This document shows positions 7,357 to 18,462 of a DNA stretch of 64,000 nucleotides, in pieces. Origin of the DNA: DATEDA01 sp963789885. GTDB lineage: Bacteria; Pseudomonadota; Gammaproteobacteria; Burkholderiales; SG8-39. The translations under genes and the position numbers were made by a program. The stretch spans positions 1 to 64,000 of the forward strand of contig CAWBNB010000029.1 in NCBI GenBank assembly GCA_963789885.1. The letters are read 5' to 3'. The notes below the pieces were generated by a model that had not been told where the DNA came from, searched no databases, and was given only the letters and a program-made list of their open reading frames with translations. Position 1 is the stretch's first letter. Each line of letters opens with the position of its first letter.

Positions 7357-8898
7357 ATGGCCCGCTCCAAGGCGCCGGCCACCGCGATCCGCTATCTGCT
7401 CGATGGCGAAGTGCGGAGCGTGTCCGGGCTGGAACCCACCCGGACCGTCCTGCAGCATCTCCGGGAGGATCTCGGCCGGACCGGGACGAAGGAAGGCTGT
7501 GCCGAGGGCGATTGCGGTGCGTGCACGGTCGTCCTGGCCGAGCTCGACGGCCGCAAGGTGCGCTATCGCGCGATCAACTCCTGCATCCAGTTCGTTTCTA
7601 CCCTCGACGGCCGGGCGCTGGTCACCATCGAGAGCCTGAAAGACCGCCAGAGCGGCGTGCTCCACCCGGCGCAGCAGGCCATGGCCGATGGGCACGGCTC
7701 CCAGTGCGGGTTCTGCACGCCGGGTTTCGTGATGTCGCTCTTCGCGCTCTACAAGTCGAACGCCACGCCCGACCGGGGCGAGATCAACGACGCGCTCGCC
7801 GGGAATCTCTGCCGCTGCACCGGCTACCGCCCGATCGTCGACGCCGCGCAGGCGATGTACGCGCTCGGCGAGTCCATCCCGCCGACCGGACAGACGTGGC
7901 TCACCGCGTCCGCGCGCTCGCGCTCGCGGGCGGCCGCCAGGTCGGAAGCCGAGCTCGCCGCGAGACTCAAGGGTCTGAAGCGGCGCCGCGGCCTCGTCCT
8001 CCCGCACGCGAAGGGCTCGTTCTACTCGCCGCGCAGCGCCGACGAACTCGCAGCGTTGCGCGAGCGCTGGCCGGACGCGCGCATCCTCGCGGGCGGCACC
8101 GACGTCGGCCTCTGGGTGACGAAGCAGCACCGCGATCTCGGCGATGTCATCTACATCGGGAACGTCGCCGATCTCCAGGAGGTGACGATCAGCCCCGACC
8201 ACATCGACATCGGCGCCGCGGTATCGCTCACCGATGCGTTCGCGCCGCTCGAGCAGCACTACCCGGAGCTTCGCGAGGTGCTGCGCCGCTTCGCCTCGCC
8301 GCCGATCCGGAACGCCGGTACGCTCGGGGGCAACGTGGCCAACGGCTCGCCGATCGGCGACTCGATGCCGCCGCTGATCGCCCTCGGCGCGCGGGTCGTT
8401 TTGCGCAAAGGGGACGCGCTCCGGGAGCTGCCGCTCGAGGATCTCTATCTCGCTTACCAGAAGACGGCAATGCAGCCCGGCGAATTCGTGGAGCGCGTGC
8501 GCGTTCCGGTCCGGTCGCCGGCGTTGAGGTTCGCGACCTACAAGATCTCCAAGCGCTTCGACCAGGACATCTCGGCGGTCTGTGCCGCGTTCGCGATCAC
8601 TGTCGAGGGCGGGACGATCCGTTCGGCGCGGGTCGCGTTCGGCGGGATGGCGGCGACCCCGAAACGTGCGGCGCAGTGCGAGGCGGCGCTCACCGGCCAG
8701 GCCTGGAACGAGGTGATCTGCGAGCGCGCCGCCGCGGCGCTGGCACGCGATTTCACGCCGCTCAGCGACATGCGCGCTTCTGCGGGCTACCGCTTGAGGG
8801 TTGCGCAGAACCTGCTGCGGAAGTTCCAGCTCGAAACCTCGGGCGCCCTCGCGGCGAGCCCGAGCCGGCTGTACGATCTCGTCCGGGTCCCCGCATGA
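7357..8898 (+). CDS. xdhA: Xanthine dehydrogenase small subunit (FeS/FAD), 513 aa
   Basis: The N-terminus holds the plant-type [2Fe-2S] domain (CAEGDCGACTVVL) and the second cluster domain (QCGFCTPGFVMSLF and NLCRCTGYRPI). A linker leads to the FAD domain, with ILAGGTDVGLWVTK, ASPPIRNAGTLGGNVANGSP and the C-terminal CO dehydrogenase-type domain ending near residue 500. It passes electrons from the molybdenum subunit to NAD. It overlaps xdhB by ATGA, so the two are translationally coupled. Xanthine dehydrogenase oxidises hypoxanthine and xanthine to urate in the cytoplasm. Confidence 0.95.
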   Translation: MARSKAPATAIRYLLDGEVRSVSGLEPTRTVLQHLREDLGRTGTKEGCAEGDCGACTVVLAELDGRKVRYRAINSCIQFVSTLDGRALVTIESLKDRQSGVLHPAQQAMADGHGSQCGFCTPGFVMSLFALYKSNATPDRGEINDALAGNLCRCTGYRPIVDAAQAMYALGESIPPTGQTWLTASARSRSRAAARSEAELAARLKGLKRRRGLVLPHAKGSFYSPRSADELAALRERWPDARILAGGTDVGLWVTKQHRDLGDVIYIGNVADLQEVTISPDHIDIGAAVSLTDAFAPLEQHYPELREVLRRFASPPIRNAGTLGGNVANGSPIGDSMPPLIALGARVVLRKGDALRELPLEDLYLAYQKTAMQPGEFVERVRVPVRSPALRFATYKISKRFDQDISAVCAAFAITVEGGTIRSARVAFGGMAATPKRAAQCEAALTGQAWNEVICERAAAALARDFTPLSDMRASAGYRLRVAQNLLRKFQLETSGALAASPSRLYDLVRVPA

Positions 8899-11234
8899 AC
8901 GATCCGCGACCACCGCGAGGCGAGGCCGCTCTCCGCGGCGTCGCCGGTGAACCGGTCCGCCACGACAGCGCGCACCTGCACGTCGCGGGCGAAGCCGCCT
9001 ACACCGACGACATCCTCGAAACGCGCGGGACCCTGCATGCGGCATTCGGTTTATCGTCGCGCGCCCACGCGCGGATCAAGTCGATGGACCTCGCCGGCGT
9101 GCGTGCCGCGCCGGGTGTCGTCGCGGTGCTCACCGCCGCGGACATCCCCGGCGAGAACAACGTCGGACCGATTCTTCACGATGACCCGATCCTCGCCGCC
9201 ACCGAGGTGCAGTTCGTCGGTCAGCCGACCTTCCTCGTCGTGGCCGAGTCGGTCGGCGCGGCCCGTCAGGCGGCGCGGCTTGGCGTCATCGAATACGAGG
9301 ATCTGCCCGCCGTCCTCACGATCGAGGACGCCCTCGCGAGGCAGTCGTTCGTGATCCCTTCGGTCACGCTGCAACGGGGTGACTGGCAGGCGGCGCTCGC
9401 GGCTGCGCCGCACCGGCTGAAAGGCGCGTTCCGCATCGGAGGCCAGGAGCAGTTCTACCTCGAAGGGCAGGTCGCCTACGCCGTGCCGGGCGAGGACGGC
9501 GACGTGCTCGTCTACAGCTCGACCCAGCACCCGGGGGAAGTGCAGTTGCAGGTCGCCCACGCGCTCGGTGTGGAGGCGCACCGGGTCGCCGTCGAGTGCC
9601 GGCGCATGGGGGGCGGATTCGGCGGGAAGGAGACGCAGGCCTCGCACCCGGCATGCGCGGTGGCGCTAGGGGCGCGCGCAACCGGCCGACCCGTCAAGCT
9701 GCGCTACGACCGCGACGACGACATCACGATCACCGGCAAGCGCCACGATTACCTGGTCGAGTACGAGGTCGGCTTCGACGGCGCCGGGCGCATCGCCGGG
9801 ATCGACCTGATGTTCGCGTCGCGCTGCGGCTTCTCCGCCGATCTGAGCGGCCCGGTCAACGACCGGACGGTGATGCACGCGGACAACTGCTACCACCTGC
9901 CGGCGGTGCGGATCGTGTCGCACCGGTGCAAGACGAACACCCAGTCGAATACCGCGTTCCGCGGGTTCGGCGGCCCGCAGGGAATGATGGCGATCGAGTA
10001 CGTGCTGGACGAGATCGCGCGCGCGCTCGACTGCGATCCGGTGGCCGTGCGTCGCGCGAACTTCTACGGGCCGGGGCGCGACGTCACACCCTACGACATG
10101 CCGGTCGAGGACTTCGTCGCGGATCGTCTCTTCGACGAGCTCGCGGTGTCCTCGGACTACGCTGCGCGGCGCGCTGCGATCCGGAAGTGGAACGCCACGA
10201 GCGCGATCGTCAAGCGGGGCATTGCCATGACCCCGGTGAAGTTCGGCATCTCCTTCACCGCGACGTTCTACAACCAGGCGAGCGCCCTGGTGCACGTCTA
10301 TACCGACGGCAGCGTGCTGCTCAACCACGGCGGCACCGAGATGGGGCAGGGCCTGTTCACCAAGGTCGCCCAGGTGGTCGCGCACGAGCTCGGTGTCGAC
10401 CTCGAGCGGGTGCGGGTGTCGGCCTCCGACACGAGCAAGATCCCGAACGCATCGGCGACCGCCGCCTCGAGCGGAAGCGACCTCAACGGCAAGGCGGCGC
10501 AGGCGGCGTCGGCAGCGATCAAGGCGCGGCTCGCCGCGTTCGCGGCCGAGCGCTTCCAGGTGCCGCCGGAGGCGGTCCGGTTCGCCGCGAACCACGTCGA
10601 GATCGGCGACCTGAAGCGGCTCAAGTTCGGCGAGTTCGTCCGTCTCGCGTACCTCGCGCGGGTGCAGCTTTGGGCCAGCGGGTTCTACAAGACGCCGAAG
10701 ATCCACTACGACCCGAAGACGCTGAAGGGCAGGCCGTTCTACTACTTCGCTTACGGCGCCGCGGTGTCCGAAGTCGCGATCGACACGCTCACCGGCGAAA
10801 CGCGTCTCCTCCGCGCCGACATCCTGCACGACGTCGGCCGCAGCCTGAACCCGGCGATCGATCTCGGCCAGGTCGAAGGCGGCTTCGTCCAGGGCATGGG
10901 CTGGCTCACGACCGAAGAGCTGTGGTGGAACGAGAGCGGGCGGCTCATGACGCATGCGCCGTCCACCTACAAGATCCCGGTGGCCTCGGACGTCCCCGTC
11001 GACTTCCGGGTGAAGCTCTGGGAACGGGGCGAGAACGTCGAGGACAGCATCCACCGCTCGAAGGCGGTGGGCGAGCCGCCGTTGATGCTGGCGATCTCGG
11101 TCTTTCACGCGATCAAGGATGCGGTCGGCGCAGTCGCCGGCTACAAGGTGCCGCCCCGCCTCGATGCGCCGGCGACGCCGGAGGAAGTCCTCCGCGCAGT
11201 CGATGCGGTCAAGACGCGTGGTGTCCCGGCATGA
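8895..11234 (+). CDS. xdhB: Xanthine dehydrogenase molybdopterin-binding subunit, 779 aa
   Basis: The start is the ATG inside the xdhA stop overlap. The protein shows molybdenum-cofactor motifs GGGFGGKETQ, FRGFGGPQGMMAIEYV and GGTEMGQGLFTKV, and the catalytic-glutamate motif VGEPPLMLA with Glu near residue 727. Length matches the bacterial XdhB large subunit. It binds the Mo-pyranopterin and hydroxylates the purine. It overlaps xdhC by ATGA, which gives a tight xdhABC operon. Confidence 0.95.
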   Translation: MNDPRPPRGEAALRGVAGEPVRHDSAHLHVAGEAAYTDDILETRGTLHAAFGLSSRAHARIKSMDLAGVRAAPGVVAVLTAADIPGENNVGPILHDDPILAATEVQFVGQPTFLVVAESVGAARQAARLGVIEYEDLPAVLTIEDALARQSFVIPSVTLQRGDWQAALAAAPHRLKGAFRIGGQEQFYLEGQVAYAVPGEDGDVLVYSSTQHPGEVQLQVAHALGVEAHRVAVECRRMGGGFGGKETQASHPACAVALGARATGRPVKLRYDRDDDITITGKRHDYLVEYEVGFDGAGRIAGIDLMFASRCGFSADLSGPVNDRTVMHADNCYHLPAVRIVSHRCKTNTQSNTAFRGFGGPQGMMAIEYVLDEIARALDCDPVAVRRANFYGPGRDVTPYDMPVEDFVADRLFDELAVSSDYAARRAAIRKWNATSAIVKRGIAMTPVKFGISFTATFYNQASALVHVYTDGSVLLNHGGTEMGQGLFTKVAQVVAHELGVDLERVRVSASDTSKIPNASATAASSGSDLNGKAAQAASAAIKARLAAFAAERFQVPPEAVRFAANHVEIGDLKRLKFGEFVRLAYLARVQLWASGFYKTPKIHYDPKTLKGRPFYYFAYGAAVSEVAIDTLTGETRLLRADILHDVGRSLNPAIDLGQVEGGFVQGMGWLTTEELWWNESGRLMTHAPSTYKIPVASDVPVDFRVKLWERGENVEDSIHRSKAVGEPPLMLAISVFHAIKDAVGAVAGYKVPPRLDAPATPEEVLRAVDAVKTRGVPA

Positions 11235-12277
11235 GCTGGCTCCATTCGTTGCGGCTGGTGGGCGAGCGCGGCCTCGACGCCGTGACCGTCACGGTCGCGT
11301 CCGGCAAAGGCTCCACGCCGCGCGAACCGGGCGCGAAGATGATCGTAACGATCGACGCGTTGCACGGCACGATCGGCGGCGGCGAGCTCGAATACCAGGC
11401 AATCGATCTCGCGCGCGGGATGCTGCGCGGAGGCGGGGAGAAGCAGGCGAAGCGGTTCGCGCTCGGCGCGAACCTCGGCCAGTTCTGCGGCGGCGCCGCG
11501 AGCCTCCTGCTGGAACGCATTCCCAAGGACGCCCCGTGGGTCGGTGCGGCCGCGCGCTGGCACGACGCCGGCGTTCCGTTTGTCACGGTGACCCCGTCCG
11601 AAGGCGACGCACGGCTGCTGGTGCGCGAAGACGAGACCTGGGGGAGTCTGGCCGATCCTGCGCTCGATGCGCGTGCCGGCGAGATCGCCCGCGCGATGCT
11701 GGCTGCCGGCGACCACGATGCGACGCTCATCGCTCTGGGCGAGGGCCTGAACGCGCTGTTCGAGCCGTTGCACCCATCTGACTTCAACGTCGTGCTGTTC
11801 GGTGCGGGGCACGTCGGCCGGGCGCTCGTGCGCGTGCTCGGCCCGGTTCCCTGCCGGGTCACGTGGGTGGACAGCCGCGCCGGCGAGTTTCCGGCGGACG
11901 TGCCCGACAACGTCCGCGTCGTCCGCTCGGACACGCCGGTTGCCGAGGTCGAACGCGCGCGCGGGGGCACGTACTTCCTGGTGCTGACGCACAGCCACGC
12001 TCTCGACCTCGAGCTCGTCGAATCGATCCTCAAGCGCGGCGACTTCGCCTATTGCGGCATGATCGGGTCGCAGACCAAACGCCGGACGTTCGAGAACGGT
12101 CTCGCCAAGCACGGCGTCCCGCCTGATCGGCTTGCGCGCCTCACGTGCCCCATCGGCATACCGGGGATCAAGGGGAAGGAGCCGGGCACGATCGCGGTGG
12201 CGGTGGCGGCGCAGCTCCTCGAGCAGCGCGAACGCGCTGCGCTCGGCGCCGAAAACGAGCGGGCCGCGCGCGCCTGA
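11231..12277 (+). CDS. xdhC: Xanthine dehydrogenase accessory protein XdhC, 348 aa
   Basis: The N-terminal XdhC/CoxI domain has the characteristic TVASGKGSTPREPGAKM and IGGGELEYQAID. The C-terminal Rossmann domain has VVLFGAGHVGRALV and YCGMIGSQTKRRTFE. XdhC binds molybdenum cofactor and inserts its sulfurated form into XdhB. It starts in a four-base overlap with xdhB. A 31-base gap separates it from the importer genes, so the whole block may be one transcript. Confidence 0.93.
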   Translation: MSWLHSLRLVGERGLDAVTVTVASGKGSTPREPGAKMIVTIDALHGTIGGGELEYQAIDLARGMLRGGGEKQAKRFALGANLGQFCGGAASLLLERIPKDAPWVGAAARWHDAGVPFVTVTPSEGDARLLVREDETWGSLADPALDARAGEIARAMLAAGDHDATLIALGEGLNALFEPLHPSDFNVVLFGAGHVGRALVRVLGPVPCRVTWVDSRAGEFPADVPDNVRVVRSDTPVAEVERARGGTYFLVLTHSHALDLELVESILKRGDFAYCGMIGSQTKRRTFENGLAKHGVPPDRLARLTCPIGIPGIKGKEPGTIAVAVAAQLLEQRERAALGAENERAARA

Positions 12278-12308
12278 CGCGCGGGGAGCCGCGAAGCTAA
12301 GGGGAAGG

Positions 12309-13874
12309 ATGAACGCCGCCGCAGCCGGCACGCTACCGCGCCTTCGCCTGACCGGCATCCGCAAGGCGTACCCGTCGGTGGTCGCGAACGACGGCGTCGA
12401 CCTCACGGTGATGCCGGGCGAGATCCACGCCGTGCTCGGCGAGAACGGCGCCGGCAAGTCGACGCTGATGAAGATCATCTACGGCGTCGTGAAACCCGAC
12501 GGAGGGGAGATCCGGTGGGAAGGCCGGCCCGTCGAGATCGCCAATCCGCACGCGGCCCGTGCGCTCGGCATCGCGATGGTCTTCCAGCATTTCTCGCTCT
12601 TCGACACGCTGACTGCGGCCGAAAACGTCTGGCTCGGCCTCGACCGCGCGCAGTCGCTTGCCGAAGTCACCGCCGGGATCCGGGCCAAGGCCACGGAGTA
12701 CGGCCTCGAAGTCGATCCCGAGCGGCCGGTCCATACGCTCTCGGTCGGAGAGCGGCAGCGGGTGGAGATCGTGCGCGCGCTCCTCACCGAGCCGCGCCTG
12801 CTGATCCTGGACGAGCCGACGTCGGTGCTCACGCCGCAGGCGGTCGAGAAGCTGTTCGTCACCCTGCGGCTCCTCGCCGAGCGCGGGTGCAGCATCCTCT
12901 ACATCAGCCACAAGCTCGACGAGATCCGGGCGCTGTGCCATACCTGCACCGTCCTCCGCGGTGGCCGCGTGACCGGTGTCGCCGACCCGCGCACCGAGAC
13001 CTCGGCGGGGCTGTCGCGGCTGATGATCGGAGCCGAGCCACCGAAGCTCCAGCATCGGCCGGTCGAGCGCGGGCCGGTCGCGCTCGAGGCCCGCGCGCTT
13101 TCGCTCGAGCGGCGGGATCAGTTCGGTGTCACCCTCGAGGCGATCGACCTGGAGGTTCACGCCGGTGAAGTCGTAGGAATAGCCGGCGTTTCCGGCAACG
13201 GCCAGCAGGAACTGCTCGCCGCGCTCTCCGGCGAGGATCGCCGCCCGCGTCCGGGCAGCGTCATGCTCCTCGGCGTCGACGTCGCCCGCGCCTCCGCGGG
13301 CCGACGCCGCAGGCAAGGGCTGCACTGCGTCCCCGAGGAGCGCCTCGGACGCGGCGCCGTGCCGACGATGGGGCTCGCCCACAACCTGCTCCTTACGCGG
13401 CGCGAGCCGGTGCGCGCCGGCGGCTGGCTCGACCTCCGACGCATGACGGCGATGACGCAGGCGATCATCGAGCGCTTCAACGTGAAGGCGGGCGGGCCGG
13501 CTTCCGCGGCCCGCAGCCTGTCGGGCGGCAACCTCCAGAAATACATCGTAGGCCGGGAGATCGATGCGAAGCCGAAGGTGCTGATCGTCGCGCAGCCGAC
13601 CTGGGGTGTGGACGTGGGCGCATCTGCACAGATCCGGGCGGCGCTGCTCGCATTGCGGGACGCGGGCTGCGCCGTGCTGGTGGTGAGCGAGGAGCTCGAC
13701 GAGCTGTTCGAGATCACCGACCGGTTGTACGTGATCGCGCGCGGGCGGCTCTCGCCGCCGATCGACACGTCGACCGCCACGCCGGAGCGGATCGGACAGT
13801 GGATGAGCGGCCTGTGGGCGCAGGCGCCGGGTGCGGCGCCGATGCCGGGGGACGTGGCGCATGCTCCGGCTTGA
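12309..13874 (+). CDS. BMP-type nucleoside/purine ABC transporter ATP-binding protein, 521 aa
   Basis: Two fused ABC domains are present. The first has Walker A GENGAGKSTLM, signature LSVGERQRVEI and Walker B LLILDEPTSVL. The second has a degenerate Walker A region GVSGNGQQELL and signature LSGGNLQKYIVGREID. This matches the NupA/YufO family that energises basic-membrane-protein (BMP) importers. The ATG at 12309 follows a GGGGAAGG ribosome-binding site. It is the first of four importer genes and lies directly behind xdhABC, so the substrate is probably a purine nucleoside, xanthine or related base. Confidence 0.9.
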   Translation: MNAAAAGTLPRLRLTGIRKAYPSVVANDGVDLTVMPGEIHAVLGENGAGKSTLMKIIYGVVKPDGGEIRWEGRPVEIANPHAARALGIAMVFQHFSLFDTLTAAENVWLGLDRAQSLAEVTAGIRAKATEYGLEVDPERPVHTLSVGERQRVEIVRALLTEPRLLILDEPTSVLTPQAVEKLFVTLRLLAERGCSILYISHKLDEIRALCHTCTVLRGGRVTGVADPRTETSAGLSRLMIGAEPPKLQHRPVERGPVALEARALSLERRDQFGVTLEAIDLEVHAGEVVGIAGVSGNGQQELLAALSGEDRRPRPGSVMLLGVDVARASAGRRRRQGLHCVPEERLGRGAVPTMGLAHNLLLTRREPVRAGGWLDLRRMTAMTQAIIERFNVKAGGPASAARSLSGGNLQKYIVGREIDAKPKVLIVAQPTWGVDVGASAQIRAALLALRDAGCAVLVVSEELDELFEITDRLYVIARGRLSPPIDTSTATPERIGQWMSGLWAQAPGAAPMPGDVAHAPA

Positions 13875-14958
13875 GGCACGACCGCAGCCGTCGCGGACGA
13901 TGTCGATCGCCTCGCCGGTGATCGCGCTCGCCCTGACCGTCCTCATCGCCGGCGTGCTGTTCGTGGTGCTCGGCAAGGATCCGGTCCGGGGGCTGAGCAT
14001 GTTCTTCGTCGAGCCGCTGCGGAACGTGCGCGGCCTCACCGAAGTCGCCCTGAAGGCGACGCCGCTCGTCCTCTGCGCGCTCGGGCTCGCGGTCTGCTAC
14101 CGGGCGAACGTCTGGAACATCGGCGCCGAAGGCCAGTTCCTGCTCGGCGCCATCGCGGCCGGCGGCGTCGCGCTCTACGTCACGACGCAGGGCATTGCCG
14201 CGCCGCAGTGGGCGATGACGCCGGTCGTCCTCGTGGCGGGCATTCTCGGCGGGATGGCGTGGGCGTCGATCACCGCGCTCGCTCGCGATCGTTTCAACGC
14301 CAACGAGATCCTGGTGAGCCTGATGCTCGTGTACGTGGCGCAGCAGCTCCTGAACTATCTCGTGTTCGGGCCCTGGAAGGATCCGCAGGGCTTCAACTTC
14401 CCGCAGACGAAGACGTTCGTGGCCGCGACCCTCCTGCCGAACCTGGTGCCGCAGTCCCGTCTGCACATCGGCTTCGCGATCATGCTCGTCCTCGTGGCGG
14501 CGTTCTGGGCGTTCATGTTCCGCTCCTGGCGGGGCTTCCAGCTGCAGGTCGGCGGCCTCGCGCCGGACGCGGCGCGCTACGCGGGGTTCTCGGGGCGGAC
14601 GGCGCTGTGGACGGCGCTCCTCGTCTCGGGCGGCATGGCGGGGCTCGCCGGCGCAATGGAGGCGGCGGGGCCGCTGCGGCAGCTCACCCCCCATGTATCC
14701 ACCGGGTACGGCTTCACCGCGATCATCGTCTGTTTCGTCGGGCGGCTGCACCCCGTTGGGTGCCTGTTTGCCGGCGTGCTCCTGTCGATGCTCCTGATCG
14801 GCGGCGAGCTCGGGCAGTCGCGGCTCGGTCTGCCGAATGCCTTGACCGGAGTGTTCCAGGGGCTGCTGCTCTTCCTGCTGCTCGCCTGCGACACCCTCAT
14901 CAACTACCGCGTGCGCTGGATCCCGGCTCGCCCGCATCGGACGGCGGTGGCGTCATGA
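13861..14958 (+). CDS. ABC transporter permease, BMP/nucleoside family, 365 aa
   Basis: Hydrophobic throughout, with about ten membrane segments and the family motif LGLAVCYRANVWNIGAEGQF, typical of NupB/YufP permeases. The ATG at 13861 overlaps the end of the ATPase gene by 14 bases; an alternative ATG at 13900 lacks the overlap. It forms the inner-membrane channel with the next gene. An ATGA overlap couples it to the second permease. Confidence 0.88.
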   Translation: MLRLEARPQPSRTMSIASPVIALALTVLIAGVLFVVLGKDPVRGLSMFFVEPLRNVRGLTEVALKATPLVLCALGLAVCYRANVWNIGAEGQFLLGAIAAGGVALYVTTQGIAAPQWAMTPVVLVAGILGGMAWASITALARDRFNANEILVSLMLVYVAQQLLNYLVFGPWKDPQGFNFPQTKTFVAATLLPNLVPQSRLHIGFAIMLVLVAAFWAFMFRSWRGFQLQVGGLAPDAARYAGFSGRTALWTALLVSGGMAGLAGAMEAAGPLRQLTPHVSTGYGFTAIIVCFVGRLHPVGCLFAGVLLSMLLIGGELGQSRLGLPNALTGVFQGLLLFLLLACDTLINYRVRWIPARPHRTAVAS

Positions 14959-15878
14959 GCGGCGAGATCGCGCTTCTGATCGCGGCCACCATCGCCTCGG
15001 GAACGCCGCTCGCGCTTGCGGGTCTCGGGCTCCTCATCAACGAGAAGGCGGGGGTGCTCAACCTCGGCGCCGAGGGGATGATGCTCGTGGGGGCGATCGC
15101 CGGCTTTGCCGCCGCCTTCCATTCCGGCAGCCAGTGGCTCGCGTTCGCTGCCGGCGCGGGCGCCGGGATGATCCTGGCCGCAGGCTTCGGCGCGCTGGTG
15201 ATCTGGCTCGGCACCAACCAGTACGCGACCGGGCTCGCGCTCAGCCTGTTCGGCTTCGGGTTCTCGGCGTTCGTCGGCGTCCAGTACGTCGGCAAGAAGC
15301 TCGGCGAGCACGTTGCCTTCGCGGTGCCGTTCCTCGCCGATATCCCCTTCCTCGGGCCGGCGCTCTTCCGGCAGCATCCGCTCGCCTACGTCGCGATGCT
15401 GCTCGCGGCGCTGCTCGCGTGGTTCCTGTACCGGAGCCGGCAGGGCCTCGTGCTGCGCGCGATCGGCGAGTCGCCCGACTCGGCCCATTCGCTCGGCTAC
15501 GGCGTGCGCTGGATCCGGCTCGCGGCGGTGGTCGCGGGCGGCGCGCTCTGCGGCGTCGCCGGGGCGTTCCTGTCGGTGGTCTACGCGCCGCTGTGGGTCG
15601 AGGGACTCACTGCGGGGCGCGGCTGGATCGCGCTTGCGCTGACCCCGTTCGCGACCTGGCGCCCGGCGCGGGTGCTCCTCGGCGCCTACCTGTTCGGCGG
15701 CGTGACGATGCTGCAGTTCCAGCTGCAGGCCGCCGGCGTGCAGATCTCGAGCCAGCTCCTGTCGATGCTGCCGTACCTCGCGACGATCGTCGTGCTGGTG
15801 CTGATCTCGCGCAATCCGGCCTGGATTCGCATTAACATGCCGGCCTCGCTCGGCAAGCCGTTCCATCCGTCCGCCTGA
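14955..15878 (+). CDS. ABC transporter permease, BMP/nucleoside family, 307 aa
   Basis: The second channel subunit. It carries the partner motif GLLINEKAGVLNLGAEGMML, the hallmark of NupC/YufQ permeases, and eight to ten membrane spans. It starts within the stop of the first permease (ATGA). The two permeases share the NIGAEG/NLGAEG loop that contacts the ATPase. Confidence 0.9.
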   Translation: MSGEIALLIAATIASGTPLALAGLGLLINEKAGVLNLGAEGMMLVGAIAGFAAAFHSGSQWLAFAAGAGAGMILAAGFGALVIWLGTNQYATGLALSLFGFGFSAFVGVQYVGKKLGEHVAFAVPFLADIPFLGPALFRQHPLAYVAMLLAALLAWFLYRSRQGLVLRAIGESPDSAHSLGYGVRWIRLAAVVAGGALCGVAGAFLSVVYAPLWVEGLTAGRGWIALALTPFATWRPARVLLGAYLFGGVTMLQFQLQAAGVQISSQLLSMLPYLATIVVLVLISRNPAWIRINMPASLGKPFHPSA

Positions 15879-15907
15879 CGGCGGTCACCCGCTCACAAGG
15901 AGAAATC

Positions 15908-17053
<1,146 letters not shown>

Positions 17054-17142
17054 CGGCCACGGGCCGCGAGCCGCGATTCGCCTTCCGCGAGCAGGGCGCG
17101 GCGTCCGGTCGCGGCGAGGAAATTGCGGCCTGACCTTGCAGC

Positions 17143-18450
17143 CTAACCCTTCGGCCGCAGGTCGATCACCCGTTTCGCCTTGCCCTGGGAGCGCTCGACC
17201 TTGCCGGGCTCGACGACCTTCACCCGCGTCGAGACGCCGATGAGCGACTTGATGTTGTGCTCGAGCGTCTTCGCCTCGGCCGTACGGTCGCCTTCGCCGA
17301 GCGGCGCGGATACGTCCGCGCGTGCCTCCACGATAACGTCCAGTTCGTCGAGTCGTCCCTCGCGCCGCACCTCGAGCACGTAGTGCGGCGAGAGCCGCGG
17401 CTGCTTGGTGATCAGCTCCTCGATCTGGGTCGGAAACACGTTCACCCCGCGGATGATCAGCATGTCGTCGCTGCGGCCGGTGATCCGGCCCATGCGGCGC
17501 ATCGTCCGCGCCGTCCCGGGGAGGAGGGCGGTGAGGTCGCGGGTCCGGTAGCGGACCACCGGCAGCGCCTCCTTGGTAAGCGAGGTGAACACGAGCTCGC
17601 CGGACTGGCCGTCGGGCATGACTTCTCCGGTGGCGGGGTCGATGATCTCGGGGAAGAAGTGGTCCTCCCAGATGGTCAACCCGTCCTTCGTCTCGATGCA
17701 CTCCTGGGCGACGCCGGGTCCCATCACCTCGGAGAGCCCGTAGATATCGACCGCGGTGAGCCCCATGCGGCGCTCGATCTCTTCGCGCATGCCCTCGGTC
17801 CAGGGCTCGGCGCCGAAGATGCCGACGCGGAGGGATGACCGCCTCGCGTCGAGTCCCTGGCGCTCGAACTCGTCGGCGATCGCCAGCATGTACGACGGCG
17901 TCACCATGATGATGTCGGGCTTGAAGTCGTTGATGAGCTGGACCTGCCGCTCGGTCATCCCCCCACCGAGCGGGATCACGCAGGCGCCGAGCGCTTCGCC
18001 GCCGTAGTGCGCGCCCAGGCCGCCGGTGAAGAGACCGTAGCCGTACGCGACGTGGATCTTGTCGGTCGAGCGCCCGCCGGCGGCGCGGATCGAGCGTGCC
18101 ATCACCAGCGACCAGGTATGGATGTCGCCCTTCGTGTAGCCGACGACCGTCGGCTTGCCGGTGGTGCCGCTGGAGGCGTGCACGCGGACGATCTTCTCCA
18201 TCGGCACCGCGAACATCCCGAAGGGGTAGTTCTCGCGGAGATCCTGCTTGGTCGTGAACGGAAACTTCGCCAGGTCCTCCAGGCGCGCGAGATCGCCGGG
18301 ACGCACGCCGTGGGCGTCGAACTTCTTCCGGTAGTGCGGAACCGAGTCGTAGGCATGGCGCAGGGTCCACTTCAGCCGCTCGAGCTGGAGGTGCCGCAGC
18401 TCGTCGACACTCGCCTTCTCGATGTGCTCGAGGTGATCGTGTGCGTTCAT
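17143..18450 (-). CDS. paaK: Phenylacetate-CoA ligase, 435 aa
   Basis: An adenylate-forming enzyme with the AMP-binding signature VRVHASSGTTGKPTVVGYT, the motif DIYGLSEVMGPGVAQEC, and the C-terminal hinge GRSDDMLIIRGVNVFPTQIE. It activates phenylacetate to phenylacetyl-CoA using ATP. Length matches PaaK (about 440 aa). It is third in a minus-strand operon after paaG and paaI, with a 12-base gap to paaI. The ring-epoxidase genes paaABCDE are not in this window. Confidence 0.93.
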   Translation of the reverse strand: MNAHDHLEHIEKASVDELRHLQLERLKWTLRHAYDSVPHYRKKFDAHGVRPGDLARLEDLAKFPFTTKQDLRENYPFGMFAVPMEKIVRVHASSGTTGKPTVVGYTKGDIHTWSLVMARSIRAAGGRSTDKIHVAYGYGLFTGGLGAHYGGEALGACVIPLGGGMTERQVQLINDFKPDIIMVTPSYMLAIADEFERQGLDARRSSLRVGIFGAEPWTEGMREEIERRMGLTAVDIYGLSEVMGPGVAQECIETKDGLTIWEDHFFPEIIDPATGEVMPDGQSGELVFTSLTKEALPVVRYRTRDLTALLPGTARTMRRMGRITGRSDDMLIIRGVNVFPTQIEELITKQPRLSPHYVLEVRREGRLDELDVIVEARADVSAPLGEGDRTAEAKTLEHNIKSLIGVSTRVKVVEPGKVERSQGKAKRVIDLRPKG

Positions 18451-18462
18451 GCGTCCTCCGGA